DNA of 57,304 nucleotides from an uncultured Propionibacteriaceae bacterium (lineage in GTDB: Bacteria > Actinomycetota > Actinomycetes > Propionibacteriales > Propionibacteriaceae), in the NCBI GenBank assembly GCA_937988865.1, contig CALKHV010000021.1, positions 1-57,304 on the forward strand, read 5' to 3'. Position numbers and translations under genes: made by a program. Each line of letters starts with the position of its first letter. Within the stretch, counting starts at the first letter, position 1. Shown piece after piece: positions 41,965 through 50,817 of the stretch. Below the pieces are notes generated by a model that was given only the letters and a program-made list of their open reading frames with translations, ran no database searches and was not told the DNA's origin.

Positions 41965-43218
41965 TCAGCCGCACTCCACCAACCCCAGGGACGCCTTGAG
42001 CTCCAGCACACGCGTCACGTGCTCGTTCAGACCGTCCGCGAACCCCCGGTCGGAGGCCACGCGGTCGAGCACGCCACCCACCATGGCCTCGATGCTCGTG
42101 GGGTCGGCGTCGATGACGATGTCGCCGCCCGCCGCGATGAACCGGACGCCGCGCTCGCGATTCGGTACCGCACCCACGGACGCAGCCGCCCCCAGGTCGT
42201 CAGAGATCACCACGCCCTGCCAGCCCAGCTTCTGGCGCAGCAACCCGGTGACGATCGCGGCGGAGTGCACGGCGGGGACGCCCGGGTCGATCTTCGAGTA
42301 GATCGCCGACGACACCATCACCGACGACACGCCCGCGTTCATGGCGGCGCTGAACGGCTTCAGGAAGGGGTCGTCCGCGGTGGTCCGGTCATCGACGGCC
42401 ACGCCGAAATCGGTGTTGGTCGTGACGCGCCCGAGCCCCGGGAAGTGCTTGACGGCCGTTGCGACGTGCGCGTCCGACAGGCCCTTGACCACCGACTCGA
42501 CCGACACCGCCACGTCGCCCGGCTCTGACCCGAAGTTGCGCCTGAGCGCACCGATCGGGGCGTTGTCGGCCAGCAGACTGCTCGGCACCGTGTCGGCCAC
42601 GGGTGCGAGGTTGTACCGGACGCCCGCCCGCTTCATCTCGGTCCCCCACGCAGCCCACGAGGAGCGGAGCCGGTCAGCGTCCATCTGGCCCTGGACGCGC
42701 GCGCTGGGAATGGTGGAGAAGCCCGTGCCCTGCAGGCGCTGGACGAGCCCGCCCTCCTGGTCTGCGGCGATCAGGACGGGGATGCCGCCCTCACCGAGGG
42801 CTGCGATCTCCATGCTCTGGACGGCGGTGCCGGCGACGCCCACGTTCCGGGCACCGAGGTACAGCACCGAACCGAGGTGGAACTCGGTGACGACCGAGGC
42901 CAGACTGTCGGGGACGCGGGTGCTCGTCGTGCCGACCATGAAGAGCTGTCCGACCTTCTGGTCGGTCGTCAGGGACGCCGCCAACGCGCTGCAGGACGCC
43001 GCCTTCGACGGTGTGGGAACGGTCGATTCGACGGGCTCGGGGACGCTGGCCGACGCACTCCCGGTCGCCTCACTGTCGGTGGACGCGCTCCGGGTCGCCG
43101 AACTGGCCGCCGCCGGCGATGAGGACGTCGTCGGAACAGGTCCGGACGCGCACGCTGTCACCAGACATGCCGCGACGACCCCGACGAAGGTCGCGCGAAG
43201 GGTAGCGCGGGGGCTCAT
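41965..43218 (-). CDS. GH3 beta-N-acetylhexosaminidase-like lipoprotein
   Basis: 417 aa. Lipoprotein signal with lipobox (VTAC, Cys near residue 23), a Ser/Thr/Ala linker to about 70, then a single GH3 TIM barrel as in NagZ. Peptidoglycan recycling or remodelling is the likely role. The KHFPGLGRV motif is present, and SDDLGAAASVG contains the nucleophile Asp. In the acid/base loop, where NagZ normally has Asp-Ser-His, the sequence reads NTDF, so the catalytic His is missing or relocated. ATG 43218 overlaps the mycothione reductase stop (ATGA). Confidence 0.88.
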   Translation of the reverse strand: MSPRATLRATFVGVVAACLVTACASGPVPTTSSSPAAASSATRSASTDSEATGSASASVPEPVESTVPTPSKAASCSALAASLTTDQKVGQLFMVGTTSTRVPDSLASVVTEFHLGSVLYLGARNVGVAGTAVQSMEIAALGEGGIPVLIAADQEGGLVQRLQGTGFSTIPSARVQGQMDADRLRSSWAAWGTEMKRAGVRYNLAPVADTVPSSLLADNAPIGALRRNFGSEPGDVAVSVESVVKGLSDAHVATAVKHFPGLGRVTTNTDFGVAVDDRTTADDPFLKPFSAAMNAGVSSVMVSSAIYSKIDPGVPAVHSAAIVTGLLRQKLGWQGVVISDDLGAAASVGAVPNRERGVRFIAAGGDIVIDADPTSIEAMVGGVLDRVASDRGFADGLNEHVTRVLELKASLGLVECG

Positions 43219-44630
43219 GCCTCGCCCAGCTCCGCAACCGGACGCGTCCGGGCCTCGTGCAGGGCGAGCAGGGCGTTCTCGACGACCTCGGTCAGGGCAG
43301 GGTGAATCCAGTACTGGCCGCGGGCCATCGAGTAAGCGTCCAGACCGAAACTCATGGCCTGCACCAGGGGCTGCAGCAACGTGGACGCCTGGGGGCCGAT
43401 GATGTGGGCGCCGAGCACCTGTCCGGTCTCTCGATCGCCCAACAGCTTCACGAAGTGGTCACGGTCCTCCAGCGCCCAGCCGTACGCGACCGTCCCGTAG
43501 TCCTGGGACGCCGCCACGTAGTCCACCCCGGCGGCCACGAGGGCCGCCTCCGTCGACCCCACAGAAGCCACCTGCGGGTGCGAGAAGATCGCGTGCGGCA
43601 CGAAGCGATGGTCGGACTCGATGAGGTCGTCGGGGTGCAGCAGATTGTGCTGCACCACGCGCATCTCGTGATTCGCCACGTGCTTCAACTGCTCGTGGCT
43701 GCTGACGTCGCCCAGGGCCCAGATGTGGGGGCTGGTCGTGCGCTGGTGGGCGTCCACGACGACGTAGTCGTCTTCGTCCAGTTCGACACCGGCAGCCCGG
43801 ACGTTGAGCGATTCGGTGTTGGGGTGGCGTCCTGTGGCGATCAGCACGACGTCGGCGGGGTAGGTGTACTCGACGCCGTTGGCGTCCTCGGTCACGACCT
43901 CGACCCCCGCGTCCACCTTCTCGATGGCGACCACGTGCTGGTTGAGGCGCACGGGGACGCGCGCGGCGAGCAGGTCGGTGAACCGGTGCGAGATGTCGGC
44001 GTCCTCGCGGCGCAGGAGTGCCTCGGAGCGGTGGACCACCGTGACCTTCGCCCCGAACCCGGAGAAGATGTGCGCGAACTCGCCGGCCACGTAGCCGCCG
44101 CCGATGATGACCATGCGACGGGGCAGCTCGGGCAGGCGCATCACCGTGTCGGACGTGTGGATGTGCCGTCGGACCTCCGGGTCCTCCATGCCGGGGAACG
44201 GCGGGACGATGGGGTGCGATCCCGTCGCGAGGACGATCCGGTCGGCGCTCAGGCGGTAGTCCCCGACCTGGAGCGAGTGGGCGTCCAGGAAGCTCGCCTG
44301 ATAGGGGAAGAGGGTCACGTTCGCCGACGTCGTCCGCCATTCGCGACCGGACGCGACGATGGGATCGATGCGTCCGAAGATGCGGTCGCGGGCGGCCTCG
44401 AACGAGATCCCGCGCAGCGCCAGGTCGACGCCGACGTGACGTGCGTCCAGGGGTGAGACGGCGTAGTCAGCGGGCAGCACGAACATCTTGGTGGGGATGC
44501 AGCCGACGTTGAGGCAGGTGCCGCCGAACGTCCCGCGGTCGATCAGCGCGATCCGCAGGTCGTCGAAGCGCTCGTCGATCAGGGAGTTGCCGCTGCCGGA
44601 CCCGATGATGCACAGGTCGAAGTGCTCCAT
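43215..44630 (-). CDS. mtr: mycothione reductase
   Basis: 471 aa, class-I pyridine-nucleotide disulfide oxidoreductase. It reduces mycothiol disulfide with NADPH, the actinobacterial counterpart of glutathione reductase. FAD motif IIGSGSGNSLID near 8-19, redox pair in GGTCLNVGCIPTKM (about 37-50), NADP Rossmann IIGGGYVAGEFAHIFSG, and C-terminal His-Glu in WIHPALTEVVENAL. The Gly-Ser-Gly-Asn start is typical for Mtr rather than lipoamide dehydrogenase. It starts 1 bp after the SDR stop and is coupled downstream to the GH3 gene. Confidence 0.94.
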   Translation of the reverse strand: MEHFDLCIIGSGSGNSLIDERFDDLRIALIDRGTFGGTCLNVGCIPTKMFVLPADYAVSPLDARHVGVDLALRGISFEAARDRIFGRIDPIVASGREWRTTSANVTLFPYQASFLDAHSLQVGDYRLSADRIVLATGSHPIVPPFPGMEDPEVRRHIHTSDTVMRLPELPRRMVIIGGGYVAGEFAHIFSGFGAKVTVVHRSEALLRREDADISHRFTDLLAARVPVRLNQHVVAIEKVDAGVEVVTEDANGVEYTYPADVVLIATGRHPNTESLNVRAAGVELDEDDYVVVDAHQRTTSPHIWALGDVSSHEQLKHVANHEMRVVQHNLLHPDDLIESDHRFVPHAIFSHPQVASVGSTEAALVAAGVDYVAASQDYGTVAYGWALEDRDHFVKLLGDRETGQVLGAHIIGPQASTLLQPLVQAMSFGLDAYSMARGQYWIHPALTEVVENALLALHEARTRPVAELGEA

Positions 44631-44631
44631 G

Positions 44632-45396
44632 TCAGTGCCCGCTGCGCAGGATCAGGCCCACCACGGGCATCGCCACGCGCGCCGGAGCCACCTTGGCCAC
44701 GCCCGCCTGGAGGCCGTTGAATCGTCCGTCCACCACGTGTGGCGCACCGCGGTCGAGTGCCCGGAAGGCCGAGTTGACGGCCTGCTGGGGGGTGCGGCGG
44801 CGGGTCAGCACGTGCTCCGCGTCCGCTGCGGCGAAGAAGCCCGTGTCGGTCGGGCCGGGGCACAGGGCCGTGACCTTCACGCCGTGCGGCCTCAGCTCGC
44901 TCCACAGGCCCTGCGTGAACGACAGGACGAACGCCTTCGTCGCCGCGTACAACGCCATGCCCGGCATCGGCTGGAAGGAGGCGGTGCTGGCCACGTTGAT
45001 GATCGTCCCGGTACCGGCCTCGACCATGGCCGGCGCGAACAGGCGGCACAGGTGCGCGACCGCGGCCACGTTCACCTCGACCTCGTCGGTCAGCCGCTGG
45101 GCGTCTGTGTCGACGAAGTCCCCCACCGTGGCGAAACCGGCATTGTTGACCAGCACGTCGACCACGATGCCCTCGCGTCCCAACTCGGACGCCAACTCCT
45201 CTCGCGCGCCCGCCTGCGACAGGTCGGTGGTCTTGACGACCACCTGCGTCCCGCCCTCGGCGAAGGCGTTCGCCATGGCCTCCAGCACCTCGGTCGACCG
45301 GGCCACGAGCACCAGCGAATGCCCGCGTCCGGCCAGTTGTGCTGCGAATTCCTTGCCCAGGCCACCCGTTGCGCCCGTGATCAGTGCCCACGTCAT
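44632..45396 (-). CDS. short-chain dehydrogenase/reductase
   Basis: 254 aa. Classical SDR with cofactor motif TGATGGLG near 7-14, NNAGF, Ser in NVASTASF, and the catalytic YAATKAF (Tyr/Lys). PGPTDTGFF follows. The C-terminal about 40 residues are hydrophobic or basic. The substrate is unknown. ATG 45396 is 7 nt downstream of TAGGCT. It is the first gene of an SDR-mtr-GH3 unit. Confidence 0.9.
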   Translation of the reverse strand: MTWALITGATGGLGKEFAAQLAGRGHSLVLVARSTEVLEAMANAFAEGGTQVVVKTTDLSQAGAREELASELGREGIVVDVLVNNAGFATVGDFVDTDAQRLTDEVEVNVAAVAHLCRLFAPAMVEAGTGTIINVASTASFQPMPGMALYAATKAFVLSFTQGLWSELRPHGVKVTALCPGPTDTGFFAAADAEHVLTRRRTPQQAVNSAFRALDRGAPHVVDGRFNGLQAGVAKVAPARVAMPVVGLILRSGH

Positions 45397-45403
45397 GGGC
45401 CCC

Positions 45404-45409
45404 AGCCTA
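45404..45409 (-). promoter_or_regulatory. -10 box of the SDR-mtr-GH3 unit
   Basis: TAGGCT on the minus strand, 7 nt before ATG 45396. It lies at the very end of the GerMN gene (stop at 45407). Confidence 0.5.
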
Positions 45410-46432
45410 CGAGACGACGACGACCTTGCTCTCCGTGTGCCCGCCCGCCACGACGACGAGCGTCCACGTTCCGGGATCAAGGGTGACGCCCGCCTCGTAC
45501 GACTGCCACGAACCGCCGCCGTCGACGAGCGTTGCGTCCACCTCGCGCACCACGACATCGGACGCGTCCCGCACCTGCACGGTCACCGCCCCCAGCTCGG
45601 GCCTGACTTCGCCCGTGATGTCGACGTTTCCGGCGGGCAGTGCCTCCCCCTGCTGCGGGGTCGTCACCCAGACGAATCCCAGCGGCGTCAGGCCCCTGCG
45701 GTAGAACGGGTTGTCCGGCGCACCGAGGATGGGCAGGTCGGCCTTGCCGTCAACCAGCACCACCACCGAGCGGACGCCGTCAGGGTCACCGACGACCGCC
45801 GTCACGGTGTAGACGAGCTGGTTGATGGCCTCGTCCGCGCGCGTGGTGTCGGTGAAGGACGCGAAGGCGGATTCGCTGAGGTCGACGGTGATCCGGTCGC
45901 CCACCAGCGTGGCCGAGTTCACCTGCCCGGACGCCCACCGCGATACGTAGTCCGGGTCGAGTGGGGCGAGGTTGAGCAGGGCCGAGACGGCGGAGACCAG
46001 TGCGTCGGGAGCCTGGGCCCCAGGACGAGGCACGTCACGGAACTCGCGGTAGAGCAGCCCGTCGCGTCCGACGTAGTACAGCGGTGTGGCGGCGGTGGTC
46101 GCAGCGGTTGGGGTGGCAGGGGTCGTGCTCGGCGACGTCGGCATCGCGGACGTCGGCACGGCCAGGCTCGGGGGCGTGGAGGTGCGGGGCAGCACGAACG
46201 GTGTCGCCACCCCCAGCGCCACCACCGCGATGGCGGCCACTGCCAGCCAGCGGAGGGTCGGGCGGGTCTGTGGCTCGTCGTCGGCGTCCGCCTCGATGGC
46301 CGCCAACAGGTCAGCGAAGCGATCGGGGGGGTGCACCCCGGACGCCTCGACGTGGAGCGCGCCACGCAGCAGTTGGGTGACCTCGTCGTCGGGTTCGAGG
46401 CCGAGTGGGGTGGGCGTCGCGTCCATCATCAT
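45407..46432 (-). CDS. GerMN/Gmad2 membrane protein, putative anti-sigma partner
   Basis: 341 aa. A cytoplasmic N-terminus (1-60, acidic) is followed by one membrane helix (about 62-82, LRWLAVAAIAVVALGVATPFVL), a Thr/Pro/Ser linker to about 118, a GerMN domain (about 118-240) and a Gmad2 Ig-like domain (about 250-341, ITGEVRPELGAVTVQVRDA). Such sensors on one helix beside a sigma factor gene resemble anti-sigma proteins, though no zinc HxxxCxxC motif is seen. The start overlaps the sigma stop (ATGA). Confidence 0.82.
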   Translation of the reverse strand: MMMDATPTPLGLEPDDEVTQLLRGALHVEASGVHPPDRFADLLAAIEADADDEPQTRPTLRWLAVAAIAVVALGVATPFVLPRTSTPPSLAVPTSAMPTSPSTTPATPTAATTAATPLYYVGRDGLLYREFRDVPRPGAQAPDALVSAVSALLNLAPLDPDYVSRWASGQVNSATLVGDRITVDLSESAFASFTDTTRADEAINQLVYTVTAVVGDPDGVRSVVVLVDGKADLPILGAPDNPFYRRGLTPLGFVWVTTPQQGEALPAGNVDITGEVRPELGAVTVQVRDASDVVVREVDATLVDGGGSWQSYEAGVTLDPGTWTLVVVAGGHTESKVVVVS

Positions 46433-46944
46433 CGACCTTCCCTCAGGGTGTCGGCGAGGGCGGCGCGCAGCGCCTGCACCCCGCGGTGGGCATGGGACTT
46501 CACCGCGCCGCGCGAGATGCCGAGCGTCTCGGCGATCTCGGCCTCGGTGGCTTCGGAGTAGTACCGCAGCACCAGCACCTCCTGCTGCCGCTGGGGAAGC
46601 GTCCGCAGGGCCCTCAGGACCTCGTCGTGGGTCTCGTGACGTCCGGTGAGTTCCTCGGGGCCGGGCGGAGTGGTCTCCTCGGGGCGGTAGCGCTGCACCA
46701 CGTCCCGGTGGCGGTGCGCCGACCGGCAGCGGTTGACGACCGCCGTGCGCAGGTAGGCCGCGGCATGGCCGTCGGTCTCGAACTGGGTGCGTCGCTGGTG
46801 CACCGCCACCATGGCGTCCTGGACGATCTCCTCGGCCTGGTCACTCGACCCCAGCATGAGGGTGGCAAGGCGCACCATCGGCGTCCATCTGGACGTGTAG
46901 AAGTCGCGCAGCCACGAGTCGTCCCGGATGGCCCCATCAGCCAC
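46429..46944 (-). CDS. SigE-family ECF RNA polymerase sigma factor
   Basis: About 171 aa. Region 2 near 12-75 (RWTPMVRLATLMLGSSDQAEEIVQDAMVAVHQRR) and region 4 near 112-165 (LPQRQQEVLVLRYYSEATEAEIAETLGISRGAVKSHAHRG). This is the actinobacterial SigE-like group. GTG 46944 has GAGGAG 7 nt upstream; GTG 46971 is an alternative adding nine residues. It is coupled to the GerMN membrane protein, which may hold it inactive. Confidence 0.9.
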   Translation of the reverse strand: MADGAIRDDSWLRDFYTSRWTPMVRLATLMLGSSDQAEEIVQDAMVAVHQRRTQFETDGHAAAYLRTAVVNRCRSAHRHRDVVQRYRPEETTPPGPEELTGRHETHDEVLRALRTLPQRQQEVLVLRYYSEATEAEIAETLGISRGAVKSHAHRGVQALRAALADTLREGR

Positions 46945-47007
46945 GGTTCGCTCCTCGCACAGGGTGCTCACACTGGGGCAACGCGCGACAGGCGCTGCCT
47001 GTTGACA

Positions 47008-47901
47008 TCAGATTCCAGCGTACGAGTGCAAACCGCTCACGAGCAGGTTGATTCCGACGAAGTTGAACCAGAACGTGGCCACGCCGACCACCGCGATCCA
47101 TGCGGCCCCGCGTCCCCGCCACCCGGCGGTCGCACGCGCATGGAGGTACGCGGCGTAGACCACCCACGTCACGAACGCCCAGGTCTCCTTGGGGTCCCAG
47201 CCCCAGTAGCGTCCCCACGCGAACTCGGCCCAGATCGATCCGGCGGCGACGGTGAAGGTCCAGATGGGGAAGGCGAAGGCGTGGGCACGGTAGGCGAAAG
47301 TGTCCAGTTCCCTCAGCCCGGGGAGTCGGGCGAGGTATCCGGAAGACGCACCCTTCGACTCGGCCCGCGCCTTCAGCAGGTAGATGATGCTGGCCGCCGC
47401 CCCGACGTTGAAGGCGGCCGCCGAGATGCAGGCCGCGACGATGTGGATGATGAACCAGACCGAGTGCAGGGCGGGCACGAGTGGGGCGACAGCCACGTGC
47501 AGCACCGTCGCCGCGAGGCCGTTGCCGACCGAGAGGAGCAGGGTGGTGGGCAGGCCCAGCCACCGCTTGCCGAACCAGATCGCGAGCACCAGGTAGGCCA
47601 CCACCACGAAGAGCAGGGACGCCGTGACGAACTCGTACATGTTGCCCCAAGGGGCACGCTGGGCGGCTATGCCTCTGGCGACCACACCGGTGCCGTGGGC
47701 CAGCGCTCCGAGGATCGTCAGATTGAGGCCGAGCCGACACCACATCTCGACGCTGGCGCCGCGGGCCTTCGCGCCGGGGTCGTCGGCCGTCGGGGCCAGC
47801 CCCCGCGCCGCCGCCCATTCGGCCGAGTGCGCCATGAACGCCAGCAGGTAGAGCACGGCCGCAGTCACGATGCCCAGTGCGGACAGCTGTTCAACGGTCA
47901 T
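47008..47901 (-). CDS. ccsB: cytochrome c biogenesis protein CcsB/CcsA
   Basis: 297 aa with about eight membrane helices. The WWD-type haem-binding segment appears as EFAWGRYWGWDPKETWAF, with conserved histidines in flanking loops (AHGTG and others). With ResB it delivers haem to apocytochrome c outside the membrane (system II). ATG 47901 has GAGGAG upstream, and its first bases overlap the resB stop by 4 bp. It is the last gene of the tlpA-ccdA-resB-ccsB run. Confidence 0.94.
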   Translation of the reverse strand: MTVEQLSALGIVTAAVLYLLAFMAHSAEWAAARGLAPTADDPGAKARGASVEMWCRLGLNLTILGALAHGTGVVARGIAAQRAPWGNMYEFVTASLLFVVVAYLVLAIWFGKRWLGLPTTLLLSVGNGLAATVLHVAVAPLVPALHSVWFIIHIVAACISAAAFNVGAAASIIYLLKARAESKGASSGYLARLPGLRELDTFAYRAHAFAFPIWTFTVAAGSIWAEFAWGRYWGWDPKETWAFVTWVVYAAYLHARATAGWRGRGAAWIAVVGVATFWFNFVGINLLVSGLHSYAGI

Positions 47902-49463
47902 GGTGTCTCCTCGCTCGTCGGTTCGGCCCTGACCCCGGCGGCGGCGACGAGGTCGGCCACATCGTCGGAGAGGCCGGTGCGTGCGTCCGCCCGGTCGAGG
48001 CCGGCGGCCTCGAGGCCAAGGCTGCCATCCGGACGCTCGATCGTGCGAATCCACAACCGACGCGGACGCACGAACAGGCTGAGACACAGTCCCAGGACGG
48101 CCACGGCGACACCGCCCATCGTGAGCGGCAGTCCGGGTGTCGACGAGATCTGGAGCTTCGTCCAGCGCGAGTAGCCGTCGAACGTGAGGCTGCCGCGTCC
48201 GTCGGGCAGGTCGACGGTCTCCCCCGGCTTGAGGGCGAAGCGCACCGGTTGGTCCCCGTTCATGACCTGGGTGAGGCCCTCGGGGTTGAAGGTGTACAGA
48301 TTCTCCGGAACCCCGGTCGACACCACGGGGGCGCCGTACCAGGCGGTCAGGAACAACTGTGGATTCAGCGCGTCGGGGAAGATCGAGCGCGGACCCTGTT
48401 CGTCAACCACCGCGGTCGGCAGGAAGTATCCCTGGAACACCAGGCGGTCGGGTCGGGCGTCCGGCACCTTGATGACGGTCAGGGAACTGAAGTTGCCGTC
48501 CTGCGGCACCGTGACCGCCGGACCTGAGTAGGCCACCTGACCCGACCCGTCGGTGACGGTGACGTGGGCGGCGTAGCCGTGCCCGAGCAGGTGGACGAGC
48601 GTCCCGCCGACGTTGAGCGGGTGGTTGACCTGCAGCACCTGGTTGGTGGTCGCGCCGTCGACCGTGAGGGCGACGTCGGCGGTGAACTCGCGGGCAGCCC
48701 CGCGCTGCACCTCGCCGGTCTCGAACCTCACGGTGAAGGTGTTCAGCTTCACCGTGAACGGCTTGAGCCGATCGGTGTCGACCCATCCCCCGGCCTTGAA
48801 ATCGTCGTACTGCGTGATGTTGTTGCTGAATCCCTGCCCCTCGACGATCACGGAGGTGCCCTTGAAGCCCATCAGCTGGCTCACCGCGACCCCGATGAGC
48901 ACGAAGATCAGGGCGAGGTGGAACAGCAGGTTGCCCAGCTCGCGCAGGTACCCGCGCTCGGCCGAGATGCCGTCGTCCGATCGGACGACGCGGAAGTGCT
49001 TCGACCGCAGCCACTCGTCGGCCTTGTCGAGCGCGTCCTCGCCGTCACCGTCGACCACACCGGACGCGTACTCCCCGAGCCGGTCCAGTCGCCTGGGGAC
49101 GCGGGGCGGAGGCTTGCGGACGCCCCTCGCGTACACCGCGATCCGGGGCAGGATGCACCCGATCAGCGAGACGAAGAGCAACAGGTAGATGGCGCTGAAC
49201 CAGGGCGAGCGGTAGACGTCGTAGAGGCCCAGCGGGGTGTAGATGCGGTCCAGGGTCGGGTGGGCGGCGCGGAAGTCACGCACCCTCAAGAGGGACGCCG
49301 ACCGTTGCGGGATCAGCGAGCCTGGGATGGCCGCGAGGGCGACGAGAAAGAGGAGCACGAGGGCGGTACGCATGCTGGTGAGCTGCGTCCAGACCCAGCG
49401 CGCCATCTCTCGTGCCCCATAGTCCCGGGCCTCGGACTCGGGGGGCGGTTCGACGGTGGACAT
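47898..49463 (-). CDS. resB: cytochrome c biogenesis protein ResB
   Basis: 521 aa. Membrane helices near 30-50, 85-105, 178-198 and close to the C-terminus (about 455-475), with a large outside domain between the last two. N-terminal RTALVLLFLVALAAIPGSLIPQR (two halves) is typical of ResB/Ccs1. It partners CcsB in system II haem attachment. ATG 49463 overlaps the ccdA stop (TGATG). Confidence 0.94.
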   Translation of the reverse strand: MSTVEPPPESEARDYGAREMARWVWTQLTSMRTALVLLFLVALAAIPGSLIPQRSASLLRVRDFRAAHPTLDRIYTPLGLYDVYRSPWFSAIYLLLFVSLIGCILPRIAVYARGVRKPPPRVPRRLDRLGEYASGVVDGDGEDALDKADEWLRSKHFRVVRSDDGISAERGYLRELGNLLFHLALIFVLIGVAVSQLMGFKGTSVIVEGQGFSNNITQYDDFKAGGWVDTDRLKPFTVKLNTFTVRFETGEVQRGAAREFTADVALTVDGATTNQVLQVNHPLNVGGTLVHLLGHGYAAHVTVTDGSGQVAYSGPAVTVPQDGNFSSLTVIKVPDARPDRLVFQGYFLPTAVVDEQGPRSIFPDALNPQLFLTAWYGAPVVSTGVPENLYTFNPEGLTQVMNGDQPVRFALKPGETVDLPDGRGSLTFDGYSRWTKLQISSTPGLPLTMGGVAVAVLGLCLSLFVRPRRLWIRTIERPDGSLGLEAAGLDRADARTGLSDDVADLVAAAGVRAEPTSEETP

Positions 49464-50257
49464 CAGATCGGCGTCCCCCAGGAGCCTGCCCACTGCCGCA
49501 TGACGCCGATCGCGGCGTCCCAGAGACCGCTCACCATCACGATGCCGACCGCGACCATCATCACGCCACCTGCCCGCTGGACCGCGAGCTGGTGGCGCTT
49601 CACCCACGCGATCGCCGAAGCGGCCCGCGCCATGGCGAGCCCCACCACGATGAAGGGAAGACCGAGCCCCATGGCGTAGCAGAAGGCGAGGAATCCACCC
49701 CTCAAGGCTGAGCCCTCGTTGAGCGACAGGCTGAGCACGACCGAGAGTGCCGGGCCGATGCACGGCGTCCAGCCGAGACCGAAAGCCACCCCGAGCAGGG
49801 GCGCTGCGACGATCCCCAGCCGGGGGACGCGATGCACCCGCAGCTCGCGCTGACCCAACGGGACCAGCCCCATGAAGACCAACCCCAACACGATGCAGAC
49901 CACTCCGACGCCGACGGTGATGGCCCGCTGGTGCTCGACGAGCGTGCGTCCCAGCGTCCCCACGAGGGCCCCGGACGCGACGAAGACTGTCGAGAACCCG
50001 AGCACGAAGAGGCTGGTGCCGGCGAGCATGCGTCCGCGGTGGGCACGTCCCTCGATCACCTCGGACGCCCCGAGGCCCGTCGCGAACGACAGGTAACCGG
50101 GTAGCAGCGGCAGGACGCAGGGTGAGAAGAAGCTCACCAGTCCCGCGAGCACGGCCACCGGAATGGCGAGGAGCATCGAACCGCCGATGGCGTCACGTGC
50201 CCAGGAGCCGATGTCCAGCGGCACCAGCGCGAGCAGCCCGACCATCGCGGGGATCAT
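49463..50257 (-). CDS. ccdA: cytochrome c biogenesis protein CcdA (thiol electron carrier)
   Basis: 264 aa, six membrane helices. The paired cysteines lie in FFSPCVLPLLPGY (helix 1) and GWTPCIGPALS (helix 4), the CcdA/DsbD redox pair. It carries reducing power across the membrane to TlpA and to apocytochrome c cysteines. It overlaps tlpA upstream (ATGA). Confidence 0.95.
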   Translation of the reverse strand: MIPAMVGLLALVPLDIGSWARDAIGGSMLLAIPVAVLAGLVSFFSPCVLPLLPGYLSFATGLGASEVIEGRAHRGRMLAGTSLFVLGFSTVFVASGALVGTLGRTLVEHQRAITVGVGVVCIVLGLVFMGLVPLGQRELRVHRVPRLGIVAAPLLGVAFGLGWTPCIGPALSVVLSLSLNEGSALRGGFLAFCYAMGLGLPFIVVGLAMARAASAIAWVKRHQLAVQRAGGVMMVAVGIVMVSGLWDAAIGVMRQWAGSWGTPI

Positions 50258-50817
50258 GCGCCGGCCGCCACGTCGTCGATCGTCCCGATGAGGGTGCTGG
50301 CGGTGACCTCGCCGAGGATGCGCGCGGCCACGCGTCCCTGCTGGTCGATGACGACCGTGCTGGGGATGGCGCGCGGCGGCAGGGCGGTGAACGTCAGCAG
50401 CAGCTCACCGTCGGGGTCGAAGAAGCTGGGGAAGGTGACGCCGCTGGCGCGCGTGAAGGCGAGCGCGGTGTCGACGGAGTAGTCGCGCGTGTTGATGCCG
50501 ACGAGTTGGGCCACCTCGGCGCGCGCCGCGGCCGCCTTCACCAGTTCCGGCACCTCGTGGCGGCACGGTTCGCACCACGACCCCCACACGTTGACGACGA
50601 TCACCTTGCCCGCGAAGTCAGCCGTCGTGAGGGGCTTGCCCTCCAGATCGGTGCCGGTGAGCACCGGTGCTGCGACGCGCTCTGCGGGCGCAATGCGCGT
50701 GTAGGACCCGTCACCCTGGGCGAAGCCGGCGTCCGTGTCGGTACTGCTCGCGCCACAGGAGGCCAACGCCACGGCACCCACCGTGGCGGCCACGACCAGG
50801 ACGCGGCGAGAAAGCAT
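50254..50817 (-). CDS. TlpA/ResA-like thioredoxin lipoprotein
   Basis: 187 aa. Lipobox LASC with Cys at about 21, then a thioredoxin domain with redox motif WGSWCEPCRHE near 76-86 and cis-Pro in IPSTVVID. It keeps cytochrome c haem-site cysteines reduced, taking electrons from CcdA. ATG 50817 overlaps the phosphatase stop (TGATG). Confidence 0.93.
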   Translation of the reverse strand: MLSRRVLVVAATVGAVALASCGASSTDTDAGFAQGDGSYTRIAPAERVAAPVLTGTDLEGKPLTTADFAGKVIVVNVWGSWCEPCRHEVPELVKAAAARAEVAQLVGINTRDYSVDTALAFTRASGVTFPSFFDPDGELLLTFTALPPRAIPSTVVIDQQGRVAARILGEVTASTLIGTIDDVAAGA

